Below, piece by piece: positions 43,877 through 52,050 of a stretch of 64,000 nucleotides of DNA; within the stretch, counting starts at the first letter, position 1; every line of letters starts with the position of its first letter. The DNA is taken from positions 124,001 through 188,000 of the forward strand of contig NZ_FNLC01000001.1 in the NCBI RefSeq assembly GCF_900104065.1. The letters run 5' to 3'. Source of the stretch: Natronobacterium texcoconense (GTDB taxonomy: Archaea; Halobacteriota; Halobacteria; Halobacteriales; Natrialbaceae). The translations under genes were made by a program, and so were the position numbers. Below the pieces are notes generated by a model. That model ran no database searches. It had not been told where the DNA came from and worked only from the letters and a program-made list of their open reading frames with translations.

Positions 43877-44713
43877 ATGGATCACGACTTCGGCCCGTTA
43901 GACGTGACCGTCCGCGGGCCCGGTGACCTCGAGGTCGTCGTCGTCGGCGGCGTCCACGGCGACGAGCGAAACGGGATCCGTGCAGTTCGTCGCCTGCGGG
44001 AAGCCGATCTCGACCTGCAACGGAGAGTCGCGTTCGTCCTCGCGAACCCGCCCGCAATCGAGGCCGGCGAGCGCTACCTCGAGTCGGATCTCAACCGTTC
44101 GTTTCCCGGCGATCCGGACGGTAATCGGGAAGAACGGATCGCCGCCAGACTCTGCGAGCTGGTCGACGGCCGGACGACGCTCTCGTTGCACGCGACCGAG
44201 GCCGAGCCTACGCCGTTCGCGCTCGTTCACAGCTCGCAGGAACGCGAGTTCGAACTGGCCGCGGAGTTGCCCGTCCCGTACGTCGTCGACCACTGGGGCG
44301 TCAACGAGCAGACGATCACGACGTGTGGGTTCACCGTCGAAATCGAACTCGCTGCGGAGAACACAGAGCGGGAGACGCTGGCCGCACAACACCAGGCTCG
44401 CTCGTTTCTCAGGCGAGTGGACGCGCTTCCCGGTGAGCCACCCGAGTCCGATCCGGACTTCTTCCACATGGGCGAACCGATTTCCAGACCCGACGGCGAC
44501 TCCTACGAACTGTTCGTCGAGAACTTCGAACGCGTCCCCGAGGGAACGGCCTACGCGAGCGTGGACGGCCGCGAGCTAACCGCAGACGAGACCTTCTGGC
44601 CGATACTGATGTCCGAGAGTGGTTCCGAAGGCATCCTCGGGTACAGCGGTCGGCAGATCGGCGAGTCACTCGAAGACGTACGAGAGACGTGGCTAGACGA
44701 AGACGGCGAATAA
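43877..44713 (+). CDS. succinylglutamate desuccinylase/aspartoacylase-family zinc hydrolase
   Basis: A 278-residue protein of the M14-like AstE/AspA family. The zinc motif GGVHGDERNG (about residues 24-33) gives His and Glu ligands. YLESDLNRSFPGDPD carries the substrate-binding Asn-Arg pair, and LSLHATEAEPTP supplies the third His. A Glu in TTCGFTVEIEL is the likely catalytic base. A C-terminal beta domain of about 75 residues follows, as in AspA. It should cleave an N-acyl amino acid, giving a carboxylic acid and free amino acid. It is divergent from the rpo operon and one base from the convergent membrane protein. Confidence 0.88.
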   Translation: MDHDFGPLDVTVRGPGDLEVVVVGGVHGDERNGIRAVRRLREADLDLQRRVAFVLANPPAIEAGERYLESDLNRSFPGDPDGNREERIAARLCELVDGRTTLSLHATEAEPTPFALVHSSQEREFELAAELPVPYVVDHWGVNEQTITTCGFTVEIELAAENTERETLAAQHQARSFLRRVDALPGEPPESDPDFFHMGEPISRPDGDSYELFVENFERVPEGTAYASVDGRELTADETFWPILMSESGSEGILGYSGRQIGESLEDVRETWLDEDGE

Positions 44714-44714
44714 C

Positions 44715-46127
44715 CTAGAGATATCCCAGCAACGTCCCGACGAGCACCACGACCCACAGTCCGACGCCGACGAGTAGCATGTCGTTGATCCGGCCGGTCC
44801 GGACCGCTCGCCGCGTCCCGCCGGCGGCGATCAGTCCGAGTGCGATGACGACGAGCATCCGCTGGAACACGACGTCGATCGGCAGTACGTCGACGCCGAC
44901 GAGCCCGTAGTCGAGCCAGATCGCGACCGCCAGCGAGACCGAGGCGGCGACTGCCGCGTCGAGTCGTCGCTCGAGACCGCTCGCGATGACGTAGGTCGCC
45001 ACCGGAAGCCCGACGGCGATGAACGGGTAAAGCATCGCTGCGATCATGTGGGGCGTAAGCACGTCGACGGTTCGATCCAGCGCGATACCGCCGATCCGGA
45101 CGCCCAGGATCACCGCGATGATCGTCCCCGCCAGGATCAGGTGACGCGGCTCGAGGCGGTCGGCTGCGGCCGCGAGTCGGGCACGATCCGAATCGGTCAA
45201 CTGGTCGTCGATCCGGTCGCCGGTTCGCTCGAGGACGGTGCCGTCGCCCTGCTTTCGGTTCCGCCCGGAGGCGAGTGCGAGTCCGGCCGACACCGTCGCC
45301 ATCGCCGTCAGGTCGACCTTCGTCGCCCAGCCGTCGGCGTCGGAGGGGCCGCTGTTGTCGAGGTAGATCCGCTGGACGTCCTCCTGGACGTCGACGCCGG
45401 GAATCGCCATCAGGTCGTTCTCGAGGCGCAACTGTGCCTCTTCGACGCCGTCGACGCGGTGACGAAGCGTGAACCAGTCGAAGTGTTCGGAGTGAGTCTG
45501 CATGACGACCCACCGGTCATCGGGATCTGGACTCTCGTAGGCTCGGATGTGGTACCGGTAGCCGTAGTACTCGCCGTCCTCGAACTGGGTGGTCTCGGTG
45601 GTCCAGTAGGACTCCTCGTCCGGGCCGGGGTCGACGTACGCGTAACGGGTCGCGCCGTCGGCCTGCGACCACGGGATGTCGGTCGGCGAGACGGGACGTA
45701 GCGGGTCGTCGGTCTCAGTTCCGACGCCCGCAGACCCGTTCGTCTCGCCCGTTTCGGCCCCGTTCTCGTCCGTTTCGTGTTCGTGTTCGTCGTCAGCTAA
45801 TCCGACCAGTTCGTCGGCGTCGAAGTGGTCGTGATCAGCTTCTTCCCACTCGCCCTCGCCGTGTTCGGCCAGTAACTGGAGCGTCTCCTCGGCGTCGCCT
45901 CGTACGACGACGTTCAACGGACTCCGTTTCTCGTGGGTCTGTCGCTGGTTGAGGTACGGCCAGAAGCCGCTCTCGCTGTCCTCGAGCGTGACGATTTCCG
46001 GTTCGTGTCGATCCGTTTCGTCGGGCGCGACTCGCTCCGTCGACGGCGAGAACAGCAGCGACGGGCCGCCTACGAACAGGAACGTGACCGCGAGGACGGC
46101 GATTCCGACTCCGATGGAACGTCGCAT
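44715..46127 (-). CDS. membrane protein with external domain, unknown function
   Basis: A 470-residue protein. Residues 4-26 are a signal anchor. Residues ~30-300 form an acidic external domain rich in Asp, Glu and His, containing SPLNVVVRGDAEETLQLLAEHG and YYGYRYHIRAYESPDPDDRW, weakly reminiscent of LssY C-terminal domains. Five membrane helices fill the last 150 residues. The stop is one base from that of the convergent deacylase gene. A perfect palindrome CTCTATATAGAG at 46148-46159 overlaps the TATA position 21-32 bases before the ATG. No function can be given. Confidence 0.75.
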   Translation of the reverse strand: MRRSIGVGIAVLAVTFLFVGGPSLLFSPSTERVAPDETDRHEPEIVTLEDSESGFWPYLNQRQTHEKRSPLNVVVRGDAEETLQLLAEHGEGEWEEADHDHFDADELVGLADDEHEHETDENGAETGETNGSAGVGTETDDPLRPVSPTDIPWSQADGATRYAYVDPGPDEESYWTTETTQFEDGEYYGYRYHIRAYESPDPDDRWVVMQTHSEHFDWFTLRHRVDGVEEAQLRLENDLMAIPGVDVQEDVQRIYLDNSGPSDADGWATKVDLTAMATVSAGLALASGRNRKQGDGTVLERTGDRIDDQLTDSDRARLAAAADRLEPRHLILAGTIIAVILGVRIGGIALDRTVDVLTPHMIAAMLYPFIAVGLPVATYVIASGLERRLDAAVAASVSLAVAIWLDYGLVGVDVLPIDVVFQRMLVVIALGLIAAGGTRRAVRTGRINDMLLVGVGLWVVVLVGTLLGYL

Positions 46128-46147
46128 TTTGAACGACTAACGAGTGA

Positions 46148-46159
46148 CTCTATATAGAG
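46148..46159. promoter_or_regulatory. palindromic TATA region of the membrane-protein gene
   Basis: CTCTATATAGAG is a perfect 12-base palindrome centred about 26 bases upstream of the ATG at 46127, where a leaderless haloarchaeal promoter would place its TATA box. Confidence 0.5.
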
Positions 46160-46214
46160 ATGATGATAGCTGGAACGAGCCAGGGGAGATCGAGTCGGCG
46201 GAGTGAGCCGTAAC

Positions 46215-46643
46215 TCAGGCGTCCGGACCGACGGTCAACACGGGAACGGGAGACTCACGAACGACTCGCTGGGAGACGCTTCCGACGACGTTGTTCTCGT
46301 AGTCGTCGCCGCTCGTCCCCATCACGATCAGGTCGACGTCGTGAGCGTCGGCGTAGTCGATGATGCGTTCTGCGGGATGGCCCGTATCGACCGCCGTCTC
46401 GACGTCGATACCTCGGTCGGCCGCTCGAGTCGCCGCCTCGTCGGTCGCCTCGCGCGCGGTTTCCTCGAGGTCCGTTCGAACCTGTTCGACGCGTTCGTCG
46501 TCGAGGACGAGAAACGCGCGGTCGTCGACGACCGAGAGGACGTGTACCGTCGCGTCCCGCGTCGTCGCGACGTCGAACGCGTGGTCGGCAACGGTCGCGG
46601 CGTGGTCGCTCCCGTCGGTGGGAAAGAGGATCGTCTCGTACAT
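46215..46643 (-). CDS. universal stress protein (UspA family)
   Basis: A 142-residue Usp protein with the full nucleotide motif: MYETILFPTDGSDHA at the N-terminus and DLIVMGTSGDDYENNVVGSVSQRVVRESPVPVLTV at the end, close to the Gx2Gx9GS pattern. ATP binding is therefore more likely than in the relative at 907-1302. Short spacer to the next gene on the same strand (amphi-Trp protein). Confidence 0.92.
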   Translation of the reverse strand: MYETILFPTDGSDHAATVADHAFDVATTRDATVHVLSVVDDRAFLVLDDERVEQVRTDLEETAREATDEAATRAADRGIDVETAVDTGHPAERIIDYADAHDVDLIVMGTSGDDYENNVVGSVSQRVVRESPVPVLTVGPDA

Positions 46644-46721
46644 CTAGTCGAACCACTGGCGCGGGAGGAAAAAGACCTTCTCAATTGCCGCCACCCTTCG
46701 CTGCGTTCCGTTCGTGTCCGC

Positions 46722-46979
46722 TCACGACCGTGGCTTCCAGGTTACCTCGATTTCGATCGTCTCGCGTGTCCCCCGAAACATCGGGGAGCGTTCGACGACA
46801 TCGACGCTGAGGTCGACGGTCTCGGGTGGATTGAGTGCGACCGTCTTGTTGCCGACCGACACGCGCACCTCTTCGCCGTCGCCGACCTCTCCCTCGCGAA
46901 ACTCCTCGCCGAGGTGTTCGAAGTACGCCGCCAGTTCGTCCCGTGAAAGCGTCACGTCGGCCGTCGTCCGGTCTGCCAT
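46722..46979 (-). CDS. amphi-Trp domain protein
   Basis: An 85-residue protein matching the amphi-Trp domain: alternating hydrophobic/acidic strand VTLSRDELAAYFEHLGEEFREGEV, followed by EVRVSVGNKTVAL and ending with IEIEVTWKPRS, where the terminal Trp gives the family its name. Found widely in haloarchaea and some bacteria, often in sensor or envelope-linked operons; biochemical role unknown. 78 bases upstream of the stress protein on the same strand. Confidence 0.8.
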   Translation of the reverse strand: MADRTTADVTLSRDELAAYFEHLGEEFREGEVGDGEEVRVSVGNKTVALNPPETVDLSVDVVERSPMFRGTRETIEIEVTWKPRS

Positions 46980-47151
46980 GCGCTCGACTCACGACCCGCC
47001 GCGTAAAAGTATGGAGGGCGAACGCGTTTCTAACTCCGATTTACTGCTCGAGACACGCGTGAAATATCGGCCTACGCTGTCGTCGAGACCGGGAGAGACA
47101 CTACCGGAACGAGGCGTGGCTTTTTGACCGCGGACCGGCAACCTGTTGACG

Positions 47152-47997
47152 ATGGACGTAGCCGCTACCGTCGGAATCGTCGCCCAGCGCGACAACGAGC
47201 GTGCACATCGCCTCGCCGCCACGCTCGTCGACGACCTCGAGGAGTCGTTCGACGTGACCGTCGCCGTCGACGAACTCACCGGCGAGGCGATCGACGCGGA
47301 CGGAATCCCGGTCGACGCCATGGCGGGACGTGACCTCGTCGTGAGCATCGGCGGCGACGGGACCCTTCTGTTCGTCGCCCGCGAAATCGGCTCGACGCCC
47401 CTGGTTGGCGTCAATCTCGGCGAGGTGGGCTTTCTCAACGCCGTTTCCCCCGACGACGCCCTCGAGGTCGTCGACGACCTCGTCGGGACCCTCGTTTCGG
47501 GAGATGATCTCGAGGAACGCGAACTTGCCCGCCTGCAAGCGACCGGCGAGGACGCCGACTGGACGCTCGAGCCTGCGCTCAACGAGGTGCTGGTCCACGG
47601 CCCACGCCGGGGACCGGGTGGCGGCGTGACGGTCGAGGTCCGCGTCGACGGCGACCGCTACGCCGAGAGCCACGCCGACGGCGTGCTGGTCTCGACGCCG
47701 ACCGGATCGTCGGCGTACAACCTGAGCGAGGGTGGCCCGCTGATCCGGCCGTCGGCCGACGCCCTCGTCGTCACCCAGATGGCCGCTACCGATCCACTGC
47801 CGCCACTGGTCGTCGACGCCGACGCGACGCTAACGCTCTCCCTCTCGGGCCCCGACGTCGGCTACGTAATCAGCGACGGTCGCAATCGGCAACGCCTCGA
47901 GTTGCCCACGACGGTGTCGGTCTCGCTGGCCGACGAACCAGTGACACTCGTCGGTCCAGAGCCGGACTTCTTCGAGGGACTCGAGAAATTGGGCTAG
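47152..47997 (+). CDS. nadK: NAD kinase
   Basis: A 281-residue ATP-NAD kinase. The start at ATG 47152 (MDVAATVGIVAQ) is preferred over an upstream TTG. The diphosphate-binding loop is VVSIGGDGTLLFVARE (GGDG). LVGVNLGEVGFLNAV (NxGxxGFL) and ADGVLVSTPTGSSAYNLSEGGPLI (TPTGSTAY, SxGGP) follow, all key for NAD and ATP binding. It makes NADP+ from NAD+. The stop lies one base from that of the convergent DsbA-like gene. Confidence 0.95.
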   Translation: MDVAATVGIVAQRDNERAHRLAATLVDDLEESFDVTVAVDELTGEAIDADGIPVDAMAGRDLVVSIGGDGTLLFVAREIGSTPLVGVNLGEVGFLNAVSPDDALEVVDDLVGTLVSGDDLEERELARLQATGEDADWTLEPALNEVLVHGPRRGPGGGVTVEVRVDGDRYAESHADGVLVSTPTGSSAYNLSEGGPLIRPSADALVVTQMAATDPLPPLVVDADATLTLSLSGPDVGYVISDGRNRQRLELPTTVSVSLADEPVTLVGPEPDFFEGLEKLG

Positions 47998-47998
47998 T

Positions 47999-48625
47999 TC
48001 AGTTCCCCTCGACCAGCCGCTCGAGTTGCTCCGGCGGCACGGCTCCCCGCGCAGCGTAGCCGTCGTGGACGAACGTCGGGACGCCGGTGATGCCCTCCCC
48101 TCTGGCGTCGTCGAATCGTTCCTCGAGTTCCGCTCGGAGGTCCTCGTCGTCGATCGCGGACTGTATCTCGTCGGCCGGGAGTCCGACGTCCGCCGCGAGT
48201 TCGAGCAGGACTTCCTCGTCGCCGATATCCCGCCCGTCTTCCCACAGCGCCGCGTAGATCGCCTCGTCGAACGCTTCCCACTGGCCGGGGAACTCCTGTG
48301 CGACGTACCACGACGCGAGCTGTGCGTGCAACGAATCCACCTCGACCGCGATTTCCTGGGCCATCTCGACACCGTACTCGTCCTGAAGCCGGCGGACGTT
48401 CTCCCTGGCTTGCTCGAAGTACTCCTCGTCTTTCCCGTCGTCGACGTCGTGATCGATCGATCCGTCGGAATTTCGCTTCCCGGCACGGAGGTCGTACGGT
48501 TGCCACTCGATCTCGAGTGGTTCGTCTCGCCGCTCACGGTACTGCTCGAGTGACTGTCTCCCCAGGTAACAGAACGGACAGACGTAGTCGGCGTACAGCT
48601 CGAGCCGATCGGCAGTATCGCTCAT
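47999..48625 (-). CDS. DsbA/FrnE-family thiol oxidoreductase
   Basis: A 208-residue protein with a thioredoxin fold split by a helical insertion. The active site is CPFC (residues 16-19) in LYADYVCPFCYLGRQSLEQY. GITGVPTFVHDG contains the cis-Pro loop. This pattern is typical of FrnE/2-hydroxychromene-2-carboxylate isomerase-like DsbA proteins. No signal peptide, so it acts in the cytoplasm, probably as a redox enzyme in stress response. 49 bases downstream of the putative RNAP epsilon gene. Confidence 0.9.
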   Translation of the reverse strand: MSDTADRLELYADYVCPFCYLGRQSLEQYRERRDEPLEIEWQPYDLRAGKRNSDGSIDHDVDDGKDEEYFEQARENVRRLQDEYGVEMAQEIAVEVDSLHAQLASWYVAQEFPGQWEAFDEAIYAALWEDGRDIGDEEVLLELAADVGLPADEIQSAIDDEDLRAELEERFDDARGEGITGVPTFVHDGYAARGAVPPEQLERLVEGN

Positions 48626-48673
48626 GTGAGCAGTTACGTCTCGGCACGCAAAAGTCGGGCGGCAGCGGCGTCG

Positions 48674-49432
48674 TTACCCAGTACTCTCGGTCTCCGGTTC
48701 CTCTGTCGTCCCCGTCGACTCCGGCAGGTTGGGATCCCGGTACGGATTCCGACCGTACGCCGGCAGTTCGTCCTCGAGTTGCGCTTTCAGGACGCGCCGA
48801 AGCCGGTTCAGGCTCGTCGTGTCGAGCCCGTACTGGGCGGCCAGCCGCTCGAACGTTTCCTCTTCGGTGATGTCGTGGGCGCGATACTGGCCGAACAGTT
48901 CCTCCATCCGATCGGGCGACAGCGACTGGACGTCGACGTCGTCCAGTCCGAAGTACGAGCGTCGGTCGACGTCGACGACGTGGCGGATCACGACGAGTGC
49001 AACCTTCGGAATCGCCCGCTGACTGCCGAACTCGGTGAGGTCGATCTCGTCCATGACGCCGAGTGCAAGGTCTCGCTGCCACGGCGTCAACTCGAGGGCG
49101 TTACACAGCGCCTGGGTCGTCCGGAGCCGGTCCAGCCGGTGTGCGCGCTCGCTGTAGCCAGGCGTCGCCGCGTGCTGTTCGTCGTGGAGGCGGCGGACGC
49201 TCTCCGAGAGGTCCGCGTCGGCCGACTCCGCCCGGCCGATGACGGTCGCACTCGGGGTCACGACGCCCCACTGTCGCACGGTCGAATCCCGCTGTACGTC
49301 CGCTCTCGAGAGGGAACCGGAGCCGGGACGCGTCTCGAGGCGGCGCTCGGAGCGAACGTCGCCCCCGGAGCCACCGGCGACGGCTCCCGCCGATTCGCGT
49401 CCTGGAGGGTGGTCGACACCGTCGTCTCTCAT
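48674..49432 (-). CDS. putative haloarchaeal RNA polymerase epsilon subunit
   Basis: A 252-residue protein. The first ~70 residues are low-complexity and variable. The core (about 85-225) has SVRRLHDEQHAATPGYSERAHRLDRL, RTTQALCNALELTPWQRDLALGVMDEI, AIPKVALVVIRHVVDVDRRS and a C-terminal MEELFGQYRAHDITEEETFERL. I recall this as the protein annotated as RNA polymerase subunit epsilon in Halobacterium and relatives. The helical core looks like a cyclin/TFB-type fold. The family assignment is from memory. Upstream of its start is the first repeat pair. Confidence 0.6.
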   Translation of the reverse strand: MRDDGVDHPPGRESAGAVAGGSGGDVRSERRLETRPGSGSLSRADVQRDSTVRQWGVVTPSATVIGRAESADADLSESVRRLHDEQHAATPGYSERAHRLDRLRTTQALCNALELTPWQRDLALGVMDEIDLTEFGSQRAIPKVALVVIRHVVDVDRRSYFGLDDVDVQSLSPDRMEELFGQYRAHDITEEETFERLAAQYGLDTTSLNRLRRVLKAQLEDELPAYGRNPYRDPNLPESTGTTEEPETESTG

Positions 49433-49570
49433 CTCGTGTGTCGGTGAGAGAGGGAGACTGAAAAAGGCTCGTACCCGCTACAGTATCGGATACTGCGACT
49501 ACTAGCCGTACTAACCCGTTTGACCGGCGTCCGAACCGATCGCTACCGACGTAATAGCCACGAAAAGCCC

Positions 49571-49606
49571 TTCGTAGCTTCACCTTGTGACCAGAGATAC
49601 TTAAAG
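49571..49606 (+). repeat. CTTAAAG repeat family, copy 1 (TTCGTAGC subtype)
   Basis: 36-base copy ending ACTTAAAG, starting TTCGTAGCTTCACCTTGTGA. The 12 preceding bases (CACGAAAAGCCC) are also shared with copy 3 except the first few. Lies between the epsilon-subunit and nucleotidyltransferase genes. Confidence 0.9.
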
Positions 49607-49661
49607 GAGTTCGACCGTCTCGAGAGAGCAACGGCTCGGACCTCGAGAGCCAGAGAACGAA

Positions 49662-49703
49662 TCTCCCGTCGTATCTCTACCTTGTAACGGGAAGCACTTA
49701 AAG
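49662..49703 (+). repeat. CTTAAAG repeat family, copy 2 (divergent CCCGTCGTATC subtype)
   Basis: Core CCCGTCGTATCTCTACCTTG as in copies 4-7, but with ACGGGAAG in place of ACCAGAG. Its last six bases overlap the 3' end of the nucleotidyltransferase gene. Spaced 91 bases start-to-start from copy 1. Confidence 0.85.
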
Positions 49704-50642
49704 ACGAGTGGGGGCAGCCGAATCGATGATTTCGTCGACGAACTCGTCCAGCCGACCAGGGTCGGGACCGTCGCAGGCGTGTACCGCCGGATCGATCTCG
49801 CGTTCCGGGTGGGCGAACTCGCGACCGACGGCGTCACCGATCTCCTCGTCTCCGTCGCCGGTTCGTTTCCGCTCGAGCAGGTCGCGAACGAGTTCGAGCC
49901 GCTCGTCGTCGAAGACGGTCGGGGCCTGTTCGGAGAGAAACTCCGCGAAGGAAATGGCCGGCAGGTCGTGCTCGCCGCGCTCGCCGGTCGTCCGGAGGTA
50001 ACGGGCGTACATCGCCGCACGACAGATCGTGAGGTTGCGCTTGACGGTGGGACGCGTTTGCGTCTCGGCGTACCGTTTGTCGTCGGCCGCGACGGTTTCC
50101 GTTCCGTCGTCGGTGCGGACGACGTACTCGAGGGCGTCGCCGTCGTCCTCTCGTCTCTCGACGATCGGATAGGTCTCGCCGTCGCGCACCAGGTGTTCCG
50201 AGAGGTACTTGCGGTAGTTCGTACCTGCGATCGCACGCCAGTCGTGGTAGAGGTCTATCGGGTTGTAACTCCGTTCCACGTACGCGCTCAGGTCCCGAGG
50301 ATCGTACTCCTCGCGGTAGCGAATCGGGCTCCGAACTATATCGATGGCACTCTCGTTCGAGTCGGCGAGCAACTCCGCGAACCGTCGAATGTCCAGCCCC
50401 TGAAACTCGAGGTCGTCGCGGTCGTCGACGATCGTCTCCTCGGGGCCCTCGAGGTGTGCGTACTGTCGTAGATCCCTGGGGACGAAGACGAACGCGACGT
50501 CGTAATCGCTGTCCGGCCCGGCCCCGCCCCAGCCGTGGCTGCCGTGGGCGACAGCCAGCGGGATCACGATCTCGTGACGCTGCTCGAGAGTAGATAGCGC
50601 CTCGTCGACAGCCTCGAAGACGTGCTGTGGGACGGTGCTCAC
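49698..50642 (-). CDS. RlaP-like nucleotidyltransferase (DNA polymerase beta superfamily)
   Basis: A 314-residue protein of the family built on the RlaP (PF10127-type) nucleotidyltransferase domain. The nucleotide site GSHGWGGAGPDSDYDVAFVFV (residues 34-54) has the GS and the Asp-x-Asp pair for metal binding. LDIRRFAELLADSNESAIDIVRSPIRYREEYD is the characteristic RlaP helix and SPI.Y segment. This family is linked to RNA repair in bacteria, usually with an RNA ligase; none is seen nearby. The C-terminal 120 residues are helical and acidic. The gene is bracketed by repeats, with copy 2 overlapping its end and copies 3-5 upstream of its start. Confidence 0.85.
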   Translation of the reverse strand: MSTVPQHVFEAVDEALSTLEQRHEIVIPLAVAHGSHGWGGAGPDSDYDVAFVFVPRDLRQYAHLEGPEETIVDDRDDLEFQGLDIRRFAELLADSNESAIDIVRSPIRYREEYDPRDLSAYVERSYNPIDLYHDWRAIAGTNYRKYLSEHLVRDGETYPIVERREDDGDALEYVVRTDDGTETVAADDKRYAETQTRPTVKRNLTICRAAMYARYLRTTGERGEHDLPAISFAEFLSEQAPTVFDDERLELVRDLLERKRTGDGDEEIGDAVGREFAHPEREIDPAVHACDGPDPGRLDEFVDEIIDSAAPTRL

Positions 50643-50675
50643 GGCTGTACTCGAGTAGCGTCCCGGGAAAAGCCC

Positions 50676-50711
50676 TTCGTAGCTTCACCTTGTGACCAGA
50701 GACACTTAAAG
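50676..50711 (+). repeat. CTTAAAG repeat family, copy 3 (TTCGTAGC subtype)
   Basis: Same sequence as copy 1 over 35 of 36 bases, including the preceding AAAAGCCC. It lies 34 bases before the start of the divergent nucleotidyltransferase gene. Confidence 0.9.
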
Positions 50712-50779
50712 AGAGACCGCGATCACTCGCGGTGCCAGCGGGTAGCCGCCGCTCGAGAGTCGATAGCGACGGCAGGAAT

Positions 50780-50820
50780 TTCCCGTCGTATCTCTACCTT
50801 GTAACCAGAGGCACTTAAAG
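50780..50820 (+). repeat. CTTAAAG repeat family, copy 4
   Basis: 41-base copy TTCCCGTCGTATCTCTACCT...ACTTAAAG. 104 bases start-to-start from copy 3 and 127 from copy 5. The spacer to copy 5 contains ACGGCTCGAA, also found before copy 7. Confidence 0.9.
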
Positions 50821-50906
50821 AAACGAACCTGGACGATCTGGGGGGCTCTCGAGAACGACACAGCCACGGCTCGAATGCGAATCACCAGGAGAACGCAGTC
50901 GACGAC

Positions 50907-50947
50907 TTCCCGTCGTATCTCTACCTTGTAACCAGAGGTACTTAAAG
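50907..50947 (+). repeat. CTTAAAG repeat family, copy 5
   Basis: 41-base copy preceded by GTCGACGAC. Its ACTTAAAG end lies 52 bases before the ATG of the lipoprotein gene at 50999 and could be the TATA box of that gene. Confidence 0.9.
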
Positions 50948-50998
50948 AACCGTTCGGATACCCAACTGTTTACTCGCCGGGCCCCCATTCCGAGACTG

Positions 50999-51763
50999 AT
51001 GTCACGCGCTGCCCACTGGTCCCTCCTGCTCGCACTCGCCCTCGTCGTCCTGCTCGCGGGCTGTACTGCCTTCGGCGACGAACCGACTCGGGACGACCGT
51101 GCGGTCGCCGCCCTCGAGAATGCGACCGAATCGGTCGAGGACGCCGAAACGTACCGGTACGAGACCGAAATCACCGTTATCGGTGCACCCGGTGAACTCA
51201 TCGAGGGCGACTCGACCGGCGTCGTCGACCACGACGAGCGGTCGATACACGCGAACACGACCTTCCAGGGCGAGACGCTCGAATCCTACACGATCGACGA
51301 CACCGTCTACCAGGAGTGTCCGTCGCCGTGGGGCAGCTGGGAGGTCGACGACGTGATGGGCGACGACTGGACGTCCGAAGCACCTGCCCACTCGCAGCTC
51401 GCCCTGTTCGAGAGCGGCGACCTCCACTGGAACGGGACCGAGACGATCGACGACCGGGAGGTGGTTCGGCTGACCGGTTCGCCGTCGGAAGACGCTCTCG
51501 ACACCGACGACACTGCCGGTCCAGTCTTCGACTTCGGCGGCCCGAGCATCGAGAACGCAGCGACGACGCTCCTGATCGACGCCGAGACCGACCGGCCAAT
51601 CGAGACGACCCTCGAGTTCGAGGTCGCCGACGGCGACGAGACGGTGTCGGCGTCGTCGACGACGACCTACTCGGCGTACGACGAAGACGTCTCGATCGAG
51701 GTGCCGGACGAGGTCCACGACGATCAGTACGAACTCGGCTGTCCACAGGGTTGGCGCTACTGA
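50999..51763 (+). CDS. Sec-type lipoprotein of unknown function
   Basis: A 254-residue protein with a Sec signal and lipobox, WSLLLALALVVLLAGC, so it is anchored outside the membrane. After a Thr/Asp-rich linker, the mature part is a large beta domain (YRYETEITVIGAPGELIEGD; TTLLIDAETDRPIETTLEFEV) resembling LppX/LolA-like or DUF6612-type sheets that often bind lipids. Cysteines at the start of the loop ECPSPWGSWE and near the end (LGCPQGWRY) may pair. Copies of the repeat lie on both sides. No specific function recognised. Confidence 0.8.
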   Translation: MSRAAHWSLLLALALVVLLAGCTAFGDEPTRDDRAVAALENATESVEDAETYRYETEITVIGAPGELIEGDSTGVVDHDERSIHANTTFQGETLESYTIDDTVYQECPSPWGSWEVDDVMGDDWTSEAPAHSQLALFESGDLHWNGTETIDDREVVRLTGSPSEDALDTDDTAGPVFDFGGPSIENAATTLLIDAETDRPIETTLEFEVADGDETVSASSTTTYSAYDEDVSIEVPDEVHDDQYELGCPQGWRY

Positions 51764-51803
51764 TGGTGCTGTCGCTCGGAATCTAAGGCCTCGAGAAGAC
51801 GAC

Positions 51804-51844
51804 TTCCCGTCGTATCTCCATCTTGTAACCAGAGACACTTAAAG
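51804..51844 (+). repeat. CTTAAAG repeat family, copy 6
   Basis: 41-base copy differing from the consensus by one base in the middle (CTCCATCTTG for CTCTACCTTG). It follows the lipoprotein stop by 40 bases. Confidence 0.9.
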
Positions 51845-51939
51845 GACGAAACGGGACGTTTTCGCTCGACTACCATACCCTCTCGGAACGGCGTAGTCAC
51901 GGCTCGAACGCAGATCACGCGAAGAATACAGCCGACGAC

Positions 51940-51980
51940 TTCCCGTCGTATCTCTACCTTGTGACCAGAGACACTTAAAG
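51940..51980 (+). repeat. CTTAAAG repeat family, copy 7
   Basis: 41-base copy 136 bases after copy 6, with TTGTGACC instead of TTGTAACC. Its ACTTAAAG end is 70 bases before the ATG of mptA and is a candidate promoter for it. Confidence 0.9.
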
Positions 51981-52050
51981 ACCGGTCGGCTCGAGGGGAT
52001 CGGGTACGCCTTCCGAAAGGTTGAATCGCTCCCTACCCTGAATGCGGGCA

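Noticed and set aside
49571-51980. CRISPR array
   Set aside because: Seven repeats are interspersed with genes, have irregular spacing and occur in two subtypes; there is no leader and no cas gene.
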